A stretch of 64,000 nucleotides of DNA from Lactiplantibacillus dongliensis (GTDB lineage Bacteria; Bacillota; Bacilli; Lactobacillales; Lactobacillaceae), in NCBI RefSeq assembly GCF_005405105.1, contig NZ_BJDK01000017.1, positions 1 to 64,000 on the forward strand, given 5' to 3'. Each line of letters starts with the position of its first letter. Position 1 is the stretch's first letter. Positions 41,163 to 48,971 of this stretch are shown here, piece by piece. The position numbers and the translations under genes are program-made. The notes beneath the pieces were generated by a model. The model saw nothing but the letters and a program-made list of their open reading frames with translations. It was not told the DNA's origin and did no database searches.

Positions 41163-41429
41163 ATGATGGCAGGAATTGAAACACAAATTCATCTCGCAAA
41201 GTGGGGTAATTCGAGAGCAGCTAGGATTCCTAGCAAAGTTATTGAGCAATTAAACTTGGCTGATAATCAAGAGTTGAGGTTAACTATTCAAGATGATTCA
41301 ATTGTATTAACACCGATTAATAAAAAGCCGACCAATATTCATGAATTATTTGCCGATTGGCATGATGATGGTAAACGTGAACATGAGTTGGATTGGGGCG
41401 AATCCAAAGGTGACGAATTACAATGGTAA
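41163..41429 (+). CDS. mazE: MazE/PemI-type antitoxin (AbrB fold)
   Basis: 88 residues. Swapped-hairpin AbrB DNA-binding N-terminus: L-A-K-W-G-N-S-R-A-A-R-I-P and Q-E-L-R-L-T-I-Q-D-D-S-I-V-L-T-P, then an acidic tail (D-W-H-D-D-G...) that would bind the toxin. RBS GGGAGGT. A second ATG one codon on is equally possible. Overlaps mazF by 7 nt. Confidence 0.88.
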   Translation: MMAGIETQIHLAKWGNSRAARIPSKVIEQLNLADNQELRLTIQDDSIVLTPINKKPTNIHELFADWHDDGKREHELDWGESKGDELQW

Positions 41430-41764
41430 GTCAGGGCGATATATTTTACGTGAATTTTAATCCGAGTCGTGGTCATGAGCAAATGAATCGACGGCCGGCA
41501 ATTGCGTTAAGTAATGATTTGGTGTCTAAAACTAGTAATATGACAATTGTGGCGCCAATAAGTAGTACGCAACGCGATTTTCCAATGTATCATAAATTAA
41601 TTAGTAGTCATAAAATTCACGGTAAAGTTTTGCTTGATCAAACAATTTCGCTCGATTTAACTGCTCGCGGTGTTGATGTAGCAGATATTGTTGATCATGT
41701 TTCAAAAGTAGAACTAGGTGATATTATTGATCGATATATATTGCTGTTTAGTATTGATGATTAA
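41423..41764 (+). CDS. mazF: MazF/PemK-type mRNA interferase toxin
   Basis: 113 residues, normal length. V-S-Q-G-D-I-F-Y-V-N-F-N-P-S-R-G-H-E-Q-M-N-R-R-P-A-I at the start, V-A-P-I-S-S-T (catalytic Thr region), V-L-L-D-Q-T-I-S-L-D and D-I-I-D-R at the end. Catalytic Arg in the R-R-P motif is present. Cuts single-stranded mRNA at short motifs. Appears intact. Confidence 0.9.
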   Translation: MVSQGDIFYVNFNPSRGHEQMNRRPAIALSNDLVSKTSNMTIVAPISSTQRDFPMYHKLISSHKIHGKVLLDQTISLDLTARGVDVADIVDHVSKVELGDIIDRYILLFSIDD

Positions 41765-41896
41765 TTAAAAGTCGACAATATAGATAGTGATGAGGTGTTC
41801 CTACTAATCGTTATTGATCAATACTTGACACATTCATTTACAAAAATATGACTTGGTGTCTACGTAGCCGATAATCCAAGCGTGAGGTGCGCGTTA

Positions 41897-42153
41897 ATGA
41901 GCAAATTAGTCACATTAAGAAAGCTGGGGAATAGGCTTATTTAGACTGCTCCAGAGTAGGCCTTAAAGATATGGTTGGTCATCAGTACATGGTTGGTCAG
42001 CGGTCAGATGGTTCAATTATTTATCAGCCGGTTGTTGAGGAGAATATTTTTGATAATCCTGATTGGAGAAATTACGATTACCAGCGAGATTTGCAAGCGG
42101 ATTCGGAATTACAGTCACTTTATCCGGTTGGAACGGAATGGCTGGGAGAATGA
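41897..42153 (+). pseudogene. Decayed second MazE/AbrB-type antitoxin
   Basis: Frame one: 15 codons from ATG 41897 (M-S-K-L-V-T-L-R-K-L-G-N-R-L-I) ending at TAG, the N-terminus of an AbrB-type antitoxin. The other frame continues from about 41938 with D-M-V-G-H-Q-Y-M-V-G-Q-R-S-D-G-S-I-I-Y and an acidic tail to TGA 42153. A frameshift plus loss of the I-P-x-E turn separates the two. The 60-residue second part could be made from ATG 41971. Confidence 0.6.
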
Positions 42154-42240
42154 GATTACCAGAAGAATATTATTATTGTAGATGCGGAGCCACAGTCGTA
42201 GACATTCGGCAAGGGATACACGAACTACTGAGATGATATT
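42150..42240 (+). pseudogene. Remnant of a PemK/MazF toxin
   Basis: At 42163-42201 one frame reads K-N-I-I-I-V-D-A-E-P-Q-S followed by a stop, the typical N-terminal strand of PemK toxins (I-I-x-I-D-A-E-P-x-x-G). Nothing after it resembles the rest of the fold. Confidence 0.45.
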
Positions 42241-42290
42241 AACCATGCCGATAACGACTTCAGAACGGGTTAAGCCATGCTACTGTACTA

Positions 42291-42333
42291 AAAAACCGTA
42301 ATTATCTGTTATTTATAGATAATTACGGCTTTT
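42291..42333 (+). terminator. Terminator
   Basis: CCGTAATTATCT / AGATAATTACGG with A and T tracts either side. Between here and 42522 no gene or site was recognised. Confidence 0.8.
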
Positions 42334-42522
42334 AGTGTTAACTTAACCACTCTTGATAAATGTCTGGCCGATTTTGCGCCCGTATTTGCGCAGTTGGTTG
42401 CATAACAGCAATAGGTAAAGCAGCTGGCTTAAGCATGAGTCAATTTTTTGAAAAATAAAAACGGAATAGTTGTCAGGTTACGTACTTACTGATGTGACGA
42501 AATTATTGAGGAGGTAGGTAAC

Positions 42523-43053
42523 ATGCGTTTTTATTTTGGTATGCTAATCATAGCAAGCTTAACGGTCTGGGTGGCTTAGCGAACCTGGCGAATTTTGCGA
42601 CAACAATCGGTGCGACCGGTCCGCCAACCGCTTTTGTGGGCGTTAGTAACAGTGATTGGCTTATCTTGGAGCTTTGCAACAACCAGTTGGACTTATGCCG
42701 GTGTGGCCGTTTCACAGAACCAATTGACCCAGATTAAACAACTGACCGCGGCTGAAAAGGCAAGTGTTGATGCCTTAGCTGCTCGCAATCGGGTGACTAC
42801 GGTGGTGGCGCAGACCGCAACCATTCAAACGACGGCTGCTCAGTTGGATACCGCCCATGCTAGTCAGCTTAAGCGCCAAGCCGCTACGGTGGTTACACAA
42901 GCCAAGCGAGCTAATCAGGTTAAACCAGTGGCGTCAGGCTATCAGCAGGTCAATCATCAGCTGGCGCGTCAATTAGGAAAGACGTCCAAGCAAGTGCAAG
43001 CGGTTTTTAACCAGTTACAATGGGATGCCGGCATGCCAGTCGTTAACGGGTAG
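42523..43053 (+). pseudogene. Membrane protein gene interrupted by an in-frame TAG
   Basis: ATG 42523 with a strong RBS (GAGGAGGTAGG) opens a frame of 18 codons (first membrane segment F-Y-F-G-M-L-I-I-A-S-L-T-V-W-V-A), then TAG at 42577-42579, then the same frame runs on for 158 codons with a second membrane segment (P-L-L-W-A-L-V-T-V-I-G-L-S-W) and a Gln/Ala/Thr-rich helical outer domain. A one-base change (TGG or CAG to TAG) explains it. TTG 42595 could restart, weakly. Function unknown. Confidence 0.65.
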
Positions 43054-43128
43054 AGATTCGGGCTTTATCTTGCGTCAGCTTTCGCGATATAATAGAAAGC
43101 AGATTTTAAACAGAAAGTGGCGTGCATG

Positions 43129-44061
43129 ATGGCAAAAAAGAAATTCTACGCGGTCCGAGTTGGCCGAAAACCAGGTGTTTATTTGACTTGGGATGACTGC
43201 AAAAAGCAAACTGACGGTTATGGCGGCGCGCAATATAAGAGCTTCCCAACGCGCGCTGAAGCTGAGGCGTTTATTGCCGGTAAAGCCAGCTCTGCTAAGC
43301 CGAAACGGTCGACGACTAGTACGGCCAGTTCAACGGTGACGACGGGAAAGGTTGATATCACCGTTTATACGGATGGTGGTAATCGGAATACTGGTAACGT
43401 GCAAGGCGGTCAAGTTAAGGCGACAGATAAATCCGCGTGGGCCTATCAGATTGAGTTCGGCACGCAGACCTTGACGGGGACGTCGGGTGAGTGGGGCGCG
43501 ACCAATAATCGGATGGAAGTCATGGCGTTGATTCAGGCGTTGGACCGCTTAACACAGTTAGACCAGACCGAAGCCAAGATTCTAGTTGTGACCGATTCGA
43601 AGTATGTCCTAAATCCAATTCAGCAGCATTGGTTGGCTGGTTGGAAAAAGCGTGGCTGGCGGCGTTCCAGCGGTGAACTGGTGAATGCGGAATTGTGGAA
43701 AGTCGTCGATGCCCAGTTACAGAGCTTCCCGCACTTAGACTTCAAATGGGTCAAGGGGCATGCGACTACCAGTGGCAATAACTTGGTCGACGGCTTGTTG
43801 AATCAGACCATGGATCAGATGAAACCCGGTCAGCCGATTCCGACTCAGCATGCGACGGCCGCCGTTCCCAAGCGAGCAGCCCGGTCGGAACAAGTGGACT
43901 TATTGTCGGGGCATTCAGCCAAGCCAAAAGCCAAGCCAGCTAAAGCACCAACGCCAACTGAACCAGCACCTAAACCCAAGCCGGTTAGCAAGCAACAGAC
44001 TGCTCATTCTGTTTCAGCGATGGAAAGCATTGTTAGTGATTGGAAAAATGGGTTGTCGTAA
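43129..44061 (+). CDS. Ribonuclease HI with viroplasmin-type N-domain
   Basis: 310 residues. N-terminal caulimovirus viroplasmin-like RNA/DNA-hybrid binding domain (F-Y-A-V-R-V-G-R-K-P-G-V-Y, residues ~5-50, with T-R-A-E-A-E-A-F), Ser/Thr linker, then the RNase H core: D in Y-T-D-G-G, E in R-M-E-V-M-A-L, D in V-T-D-S-K-Y-V and D in N-L-V-D-G. A ~75-residue Lys/Pro/Ala-rich tail is unusual. Removes RNA from RNA-DNA hybrids in the cytosol. ATG 43126 and 43129 are both possible; a GTG at 43117 lies before the RBS-like AAAGTGG. Confidence 0.9.
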   Translation: MAKKKFYAVRVGRKPGVYLTWDDCKKQTDGYGGAQYKSFPTRAEAEAFIAGKASSAKPKRSTTSTASSTVTTGKVDITVYTDGGNRNTGNVQGGQVKATDKSAWAYQIEFGTQTLTGTSGEWGATNNRMEVMALIQALDRLTQLDQTEAKILVVTDSKYVLNPIQQHWLAGWKKRGWRRSSGELVNAELWKVVDAQLQSFPHLDFKWVKGHATTSGNNLVDGLLNQTMDQMKPGQPIPTQHATAAVPKRAARSEQVDLLSGHSAKPKAKPAKAPTPTEPAPKPKPVSKQQTAHSVSAMESIVSDWKNGLS

Positions 44062-44076
44062 AATAATGAGCTATAT

Positions 44077-44133
44077 AATCCTGATAATAAGGGTCACGCA
44101 AGCGTGATTTTTATTATCAGGATTATTTTTTTA
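44077..44133 (+). terminator. Long terminator of the RNase H gene
   Basis: 14-bp stem AATCCTGATAATAA and complement, an inner TCACGC/GCGTGA hairpin, and T7. Confidence 0.93.
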
Positions 44134-44194
44134 GAAAAAATAAAACTTTTTTGATTTGACCGTCAAAACGACATGTAGTGTCGCAGTGTTTTGG

Positions 44195-44392
44195 TATGAT
44201 ACGGGTATGAGACGTTAGGGACTTGACAAACCCTGATGTGATAGGCGTTATGGCAGATTTTGGCCGATGCTAGCGAGTCTGTTTGTTCAATAAGCAACTT
44301 AGCATAAATAGGGAGGGCAACTGGCGTAGTTCATTACTGGAGAAGTCGTGAGTATGGGTTGAAGCCCGCTACTCACTGGAGGAGGAATAATA
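44195..44392 (+). promoter_or_regulatory. Promoter and long structured leader of the secreted-protein operon
   Basis: Extended -10 TGGTATGAT near 44194-44202, then ~180 nt of leader. It contains CGTTA-TGGC...GCC-TAGCG pairing (~44248-44276) and, directly before the GGAGGAGG RBS, the hairpin GTGAGTA-TGGG-N6-CCC-GC-TACTCAC (44348-44376). No known riboswitch class was recognised. Confidence 0.5.
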
Positions 44393-44935
44393 ATGAAGTT
44401 GGGTAAAATTGTTAGCGCTGTTATGGTGGCAACGACATTAGGTGCGACCGCGGTCGTGGCGACACCACAAGCTGATTTGACAGCGCAGGCGAAGGTTAAA
44501 AAGTCGTTGAAGACGATTCCGAAGAAGTTTCGTGGGACTTGGTATCACTATGAAAAAGCTGATGGTTATGATTATCAAAAGATCTCAACTAAGAAAATAA
44601 AAGATCATTTTGAAAAACGTAATAATACGATGACGATGCATCAGTTCGACATGCATAAAGGAATTAAGAAACTCACTAAGCACAATTGGATGTTTGCTTA
44701 TAAGAAGTCAGCCAATAAGTACATTATGGCAGATTGGAATACTTATGTATTTTGGAAAATTGATAAGTCCTGGAGCGAAAAGGATTTAGGTGCTTACCAA
44801 ATGACCACGCGTAAATATAAAGGTAAAACGGTCAAGGTCATCAAAAGAACACTACCAAATTCTGGTGGTCGTTGGTGCATCTACAGCCCATCTAAAGCAT
44901 TAGCGAAGCATTTATGGAATTTAGATAATAAGTAA
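44393..44935 (+). CDS. Small secreted protein, tandem copy 1
   Basis: 180 residues. Signal peptide ending near T-A-Q-A (residue ~34), then a basic domain with K-S-L-K-T-I-P-K-K-F-R-G-T-W-Y-H-Y and T-T-R-K-Y-K-G-K-T-V-K-V-I-K and the ending K-A-L-A-K-H-L-W-N. Beta-rich, lipocalin-like length but no family recognised. RBS GGAGGAGG. First of a five-gene run of exported proteins. Confidence 0.75.
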   Translation: MKLGKIVSAVMVATTLGATAVVATPQADLTAQAKVKKSLKTIPKKFRGTWYHYEKADGYDYQKISTKKIKDHFEKRNNTMTMHQFDMHKGIKKLTKHNWMFAYKKSANKYIMADWNTYVFWKIDKSWSEKDLGAYQMTTRKYKGKTVKVIKRTLPNSGGRWCIYSPSKALAKHLWNLDNK

Positions 44936-44953
44936 TTTTGGAGGCGTAAATTG

Positions 44954-45493
44954 ATGAAACTTATAAAAATCATGAGTGCCATGATGGTGGCGACAACGTT
45001 AGGTGCGACCGCGGTCGTGGCAACACCACAGGCTGACTTGACAGCGCAGGCAAAAGCTAAAAAGTCGTTGAAGACGATTCCGAAGAAGTTTCGTGGGACT
45101 TGGTATCACTATGAAAAAGCTGATGGGTATGATTATCAAAAGATTTCAGCCACCAAAATTAAAAGTCGATTTGAGCGTAAGAACAGCACGCGGACAATGC
45201 ATCAATTTAACCTGAAAAAAGGTATTTCAAATAAAAATATTGCAAATTACAATAATCCCCATAAATGGATGTACGCCTATAAACATGGTACTAAGTATGT
45301 GATGGACAGTTGGGAGACTTACCCGGGACTTTATGCCAGCGATCGCAGTACTTATTCGATGACTACCCGTAAGTACAAGGGCAAGACTGTTAAGGTTATT
45401 AAAAAGACGCTCACTAATTTTAATGGCCGTTGGTACATCTATAGTCCATCTAAAGCGTTAGCGAAGCACTTATGGAATATAGACAACAAATAA
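44954..45493 (+). CDS. Small secreted protein, tandem copy 2
   Basis: 179 residues from ATG 44954 (GGAGG upstream). Its first ~65 residues are almost identical to copy 1 at both protein and DNA level, and the ends (T-T-R-K-Y-K-G-K-T-V-K-V-I-K, A-L-A-K-H-L-W-N) also match, while the middle (residues ~65-125) has diverged. This pattern suggests recent gene conversion at the ends with diversification of the centre. Confidence 0.75.
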   Translation: MKLIKIMSAMMVATTLGATAVVATPQADLTAQAKAKKSLKTIPKKFRGTWYHYEKADGYDYQKISATKIKSRFERKNSTRTMHQFNLKKGISNKNIANYNNPHKWMYAYKHGTKYVMDSWETYPGLYASDRSTYSMTTRKYKGKTVKVIKKTLTNFNGRWYIYSPSKALAKHLWNIDNK

Positions 45494-45522
45494 TTTTACA
45501 CTTGTTTTGGAGGAATAAATTG

Positions 45523-46572
45523 ATGAAGCTCATAAAAATCATGAGTGCCGTTATGCTGGCCACCACCATCGGCGTAACGACCACCTTGACCACGCCGAAC
45601 GTATCTGCTCAAGCAAAGACGACCAAGGCTAAAAAGAAAACTAAGAAAAAGAAAAAATCTGAAAGAAAATATTATACCGCGACTCAATGGGCACAAGTGA
45701 CGAGTTATCGGAAAAAGGCGAAAAAGATTGGTAATAGCACTAAAGGGATGTATGCCCAAAAGGCTAAACTTAAGAAGCATTTCCGGGCTGGCAAGTTAAG
45801 TGCCGGTTATACCGCACAAACGGTTAATTGGATCAATTTTTACCGAGACATGTTTGGGTTAAACGCTGTCACTGCGGATAGTACGTGGAATAAGTCTGCT
45901 CAAATGGGCGCAGCAACTTTAGCTGCGGCTGATAAAGGCTTATCCCATGGTCTTGTTGGGCTCAAGCGGCCGTCAGTTGTTTCCAAGGCCAATTGGAAGC
46001 TAGGGGCCGCTGCAACGGATCAGAGTAATCTATCTGAGGGGATCACTTCGCCATATGATGTTGTCACTGGCTATATTAGTGATGACGGTAATCAAATGGG
46101 GTTCAACCCGGGACATCGGTCATGGGTACTCGGAGCGATCAACAAAGTAGGTGTCGGTCAAGTCGGGAAATATAATGACTTACGAGTATTCGATACAGCT
46201 AACAATCAAGCGACGACAACACTTAAGAAGTTAATGTTTCCACGTGCTGGTCTAATGCCGTATGGACTGGTAAAGGAAGGTGCGCCATGGGCCATCTCAT
46301 ATCCTGATGATCATTATGTCGGTAGTACGGGAATAAAACCCAAAGTAAGTGTCCATGACAACACAGCTAAAAAGAAAGTCAAAATCTCACATGTTGGGAC
46401 TGGCGATGAAGCATACGGCTATTACGGTACAACGATATTTTTTGTGCCGAAAAAGAGTCAAGTTAAAGTCAATCATTCATATACGATTAAAGTGTCAAAT
46501 GTTGAGAACCAGGTCGATATCTCGTATAAAACCAGACTATTTGACTTGAAAGTACAAGGAGACTTCTATTAA
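45523..46572 (+). CDS. Secreted CAP-domain (SCP/PR-1) protein
   Basis: 349 residues from ATG 45523 (GGAGGAATAAATTG); upstream codons overlap the previous gene and lack an RBS. Signal peptide to V-S-A-Q-A, a Lys-rich stretch (~residues 33-48), a helical spacer, then a CAP domain (~105-230) with W-I-N-F-Y-R-D-M-F-G-L, G-L-S-H-G-L and N-P-G-H-R-S-W-V-L-G; both family His are present. A beta-type C-terminal domain follows. Signal-peptide DNA resembles the two upstream genes, so the leader was shared by duplication. Confidence 0.85.
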   Translation: MKLIKIMSAVMLATTIGVTTTLTTPNVSAQAKTTKAKKKTKKKKKSERKYYTATQWAQVTSYRKKAKKIGNSTKGMYAQKAKLKKHFRAGKLSAGYTAQTVNWINFYRDMFGLNAVTADSTWNKSAQMGAATLAAADKGLSHGLVGLKRPSVVSKANWKLGAAATDQSNLSEGITSPYDVVTGYISDDGNQMGFNPGHRSWVLGAINKVGVGQVGKYNDLRVFDTANNQATTTLKKLMFPRAGLMPYGLVKEGAPWAISYPDDHYVGSTGIKPKVSVHDNTAKKKVKISHVGTGDEAYGYYGTTIFFVPKKSQVKVNHSYTIKVSNVENQVDISYKTRLFDLKVQGDFY

Positions 46573-47327
46573 TGAATAAGTTCATGAAACAGCTATTAAT
46601 ACTTGTTGCGACTGTGAGTGCAATTGGGTTTGTTACGGTGAATGGCACAACAGCCCATGCCGCTAAGGTAACCAAGGTAAAACGGACGGCCTATCACGCT
46701 AAGAAAGGCAATATTTACACGTCTACAAAGTTAACCAAAATTTACGCGAAGGCTAAAACTTATCAAAATGTCACGTTGTATGTCACTAAGCACGCAACGC
46801 TTAAACAAAATGGTAAGAAAAAAGTGTTCTATTACATTAATAGCAAGCAGGTAAAAGGTTGGTTATGGCGCGGCTATTTGCGAGCGGGAAAGATTGCACC
46901 ATCAGTAGCATCAATGAATCCTGCGATGGCCCGGAGATTCTTAAAACAAACGAATAAGTATCGAACGGCCAAAGGGATGCAGCCAGTTAGCTTGGATCCA
47001 GCCCGAATGGCATTACTTAAAACCTATAAGAAGTGGTTTATTAAAGGCGATGTTGATATGGAAATATTTAAGCGCGAGTCTGGAAAAGTGGGCTTGCCAA
47101 CTGATGAGGTGTTTTCCACTTTTTCACCGATTACTAGCAAATCTGATTTAAAGAGTAGTAAAGCTATGAGTGATGACGCCGTCGGGGTATTTATGCTTGT
47201 AGGTGAGTCACAGCCGGATTACCAAGATGCGGCTATTCTAAAGCCGAAGACGACCAAAATTGGCGTGAGTTGGTTTAAGGTCAAGGGGAAGGTTTATACA
47301 ATGTTGCTTACAAATCTTTATTACTAA
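46572..47327 (+). CDS. Secreted SH3-like plus degenerate CAP-like protein
   Basis: 251 residues. Signal peptide ending T-A-H-A-A, an SH3/GW-like wall-binding region (~35-110, with G-W-L-W-R-G-Y-L as in the NlpC/P60 protein at 8403), then a domain starting K-Q-T-N-K-Y-R-T-A-K-G-M-Q-P-V that resembles the first helix of CAP domains but without the catalytic-site His residues. ATG shares the A of the preceding TAA, so it is coupled to the CAP gene. Confidence 0.7.
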   Translation: MNKFMKQLLILVATVSAIGFVTVNGTTAHAAKVTKVKRTAYHAKKGNIYTSTKLTKIYAKAKTYQNVTLYVTKHATLKQNGKKKVFYYINSKQVKGWLWRGYLRAGKIAPSVASMNPAMARRFLKQTNKYRTAKGMQPVSLDPARMALLKTYKKWFIKGDVDMEIFKRESGKVGLPTDEVFSTFSPITSKSDLKSSKAMSDDAVGVFMLVGESQPDYQDAAILKPKTTKIGVSWFKVKGKVYTMLLTNLYY

Positions 47328-47453
47328 AGCTAGCATTATCTAAAAGTAAAAGAAGTTAATGAATGTGATTGGTGCAAGTTTAAGGGACCACTTACGATAC
47401 ACCGAAATAAGTAAGGTGTTTGGGTAATCATAAATTAATAGGGGCTATGACAG

Positions 47454-47987
47454 ATGAATAAGATCATTAAACGATTGACACTAGGGCTGGCGACAGTTGC
47501 GATGCTAGGCGGAGCTTTGACATCGTTGCCAGCGACAGCACAGGCCGCCAAATCTTACAAGGTTACAGAAACGACCGGTACGGATGGGACACATTATTTT
47601 ACAGTTGATGGCAAGCATTATACGCCAGCACAATTTGCCGCTTGGGAAGCCTCGTTTCCCAAGGATGGGTATGATATTGCTCATTTAAAAGCTAAAAAGA
47701 CTAAGAATCGGCGGTCAATTAAGGTTACCGGTAAGGTCAAAATTAGTAACACAAATTTGGCTAAGCAACATAAAGCAACCTATGTTCGAATTAAGACTTA
47801 TAAGGGTAATCAGTATGCCAAGCTGACGAAGTCAAAGACATTTAGTAAGACGATTGAAGCACCCAAAGCTAAGACTGTTACCGTTCAACCCGGTTATTAC
47901 CGCACTGTGAAGAAACAAGGGAAAATTGTAAAACACTTCCATGTCTGGGGGGCTAAGAAAAAGACGACGGTTAAAGCTTACAAATAG
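47454..47987 (+). CDS. Small secreted protein of unknown function
   Basis: 177 residues. Signal peptide ending A-Q-A-A (residue ~32). Mature part is very basic: V-D-G-K-H-Y-T-P-A-Q-F-A-A-W, a beta-type middle with K-V-T-G-K-V-K-I-S-N, and a Lys/Thr-rich tail. No family recognised. It follows the CAP operon by 126 nt with a weak RBS-like GGGGC and ends before a strong terminator, so it may be the last gene of that operon. Confidence 0.7.
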   Translation: MNKIIKRLTLGLATVAMLGGALTSLPATAQAAKSYKVTETTGTDGTHYFTVDGKHYTPAQFAAWEASFPKDGYDIAHLKAKKTKNRRSIKVTGKVKISNTNLAKQHKATYVRIKTYKGNQYAKLTKSKTFSKTIEAPKAKTVTVQPGYYRTVKKQGKIVKHFHVWGAKKKTTVKAYK

Positions 47988-48016
47988 CATCTTAATTAAC
48001 TTTCCCATAATAAATG

Positions 48017-48055
48017 AAACGTTTAGCTGGCTGATTGTGAGCTAAACGTTTTTTT
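48017..48055 (+). terminator. Terminator of the secreted-protein cluster
   Basis: 12-bp stem AAACGTTTAGCT / AGCTAAACGTTT and T7. Confidence 0.92.
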
Positions 48056-48156
48056 GCACATTAATATTAGTTTATGGAAATTATAAGCATATATCTTGAA
48101 CCATGTCGCTAGATTAGCTATATTAAGACTAATCTCAAATACAGGAGGTACTGCCA

Positions 48157-48408
48157 ATGAAGAAAGCAATCATTAGTCTAGCAGTGGTCTTGGCAAGTTT
48201 CGGGGGTTATTGGTTATGGCGGAACAAGGAACGGTTAGAAGCTGAAGCTCATCAACGAGGTATTGACGAGCGCTTGAAGGGTAAGGCGATGCAAGTCAAA
48301 GGGGCTGTTACAAACAATCCAAAAGATAAAGTAAAAGGTGATTTCTTAGCTGGGCGCGGCGAATTCCGGGATTGGTTAGTAGCAGTCAAGTGTGATGCTA
48401 CAAACTAA
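48157..48408 (+). CDS. CsbD-like protein with membrane anchor
   Basis: 83 residues. One N-terminal membrane segment (~4-21), then R-L-K-G-K-A-M-Q-V-K-G-A-V-T-N-N-P-K-D-K-V-K-G-D, the CsbD stress-protein pattern. CsbD proteins are small, charged and induced by general stress; their action is unknown. RBS CAGGAGGT. Single gene with terminator. Confidence 0.75.
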   Translation: MKKAIISLAVVLASFGGYWLWRNKERLEAEAHQRGIDERLKGKAMQVKGAVTNNPKDKVKGDFLAGRGEFRDWLVAVKCDATN

Positions 48409-48436
48409 CTTGAATGAGCTTAGCTTAATAGTTATG

Positions 48437-48474
48437 AAGTCGTCAATAGTCGTTGAGATTATTGACGACTTTTG
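48437..48474 (+). terminator. Terminator of the CsbD-like gene
   Basis: AAGTCGTCAATA / TATTGACGACTT with T tail. Confidence 0.88.
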
Positions 48475-48481
48475 AGTAATG

Positions 48482-48518
48482 AAAAAAACGGCGTACCGTA
48501 ATATGCGGACGCCGTTTG
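48482..48518 (-). terminator. Terminator of the SemiSWEET gene
   Basis: Minus strand: AAACGGCGT...ACGCCGTTT followed by T tract. Confidence 0.85.
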
Positions 48519-48559
48519 AATTAGTTACTAGTTAAGTTTTTACAGTTTACAAACCAAGT

Positions 48560-48874
48560 TTAATGTAGATAAACAGTTATGACAGTTACCAGTCCAAAGA
48601 TAATTCCGGGGAAGTTAGAAATAATCACGGGCCAATCTTTATAGGTTTTGAACCAGCCATAACCAACCCACAAGGTCGCGTTAATCGTTGCAACGAGCGG
48701 TTGAATGGGTGATACCGGGTCACCCGAAAAGTTAGCGATAATCTGAGGAATGTAGGATACATACATCGAAATACACATAATTGTCGCAAGCTTACTGAGG
48801 ATTTTTAAATATTTAACCCGCTTCGGATCGACAGCCGCTTTACCTGTAGGATAGTCACCATTATCTATTTTAAT
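48560..48874 (-). CDS. SemiSWEET/PQ-loop sugar transporter, apparent ATT start
   Basis: 104 residues if translation starts at ATT 48874, which lies 9 nt after AAGGAG (48889-48884). No ATG, GTG or TTG exists in frame between that RBS and ATG 48778. The region in between encodes D-N-G-D-Y-P-T-G-K-A-A-V-D-P-K-R-V-K-Y-L and the first half of membrane helix 1, typical of the N-terminus of lactobacillar SemiSWEETs. Three membrane helices with the PQ motif in Y-I-P-Q-I and the second-half motif N-A-T-L-W-V-G-Y-G-W-F. Dimer forms a sugar channel. Starting at ATG 48778 would remove half of helix 1. Confidence 0.7.
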   Translation of the reverse strand: MKIDNGDYPTGKAAVDPKRVKYLKILSKLATIMCISMYVSYIPQIIANFSGDPVSPIQPLVATINATLWVGYGWFKTYKDWPVIISNFPGIIFGLVTVITVYLH

Positions 48875-48924
48875 AACACATCACTCCTTACTAGTTATCC
48901 TAACACTGCTGAATTGGAAAGTTC

Positions 48925-48963
48925 AAAAAAAGCGACACACCCCATTAAGGACATATCGCTTTA
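48925..48963 (-). terminator. Terminator of clpE
   Basis: Minus strand: AAAGCGA...TCGCTTT with wobble-paired upper stem and T7. Confidence 0.8.
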
Positions 48964-48971
48964 AAGTCAAA

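Noticed and set aside
44195-44392. T-box or metabolite riboswitch in the leader
   Set aside because: No T-box sequence and no recognisable riboswitch core; a long structured leader is all that can be claimed.
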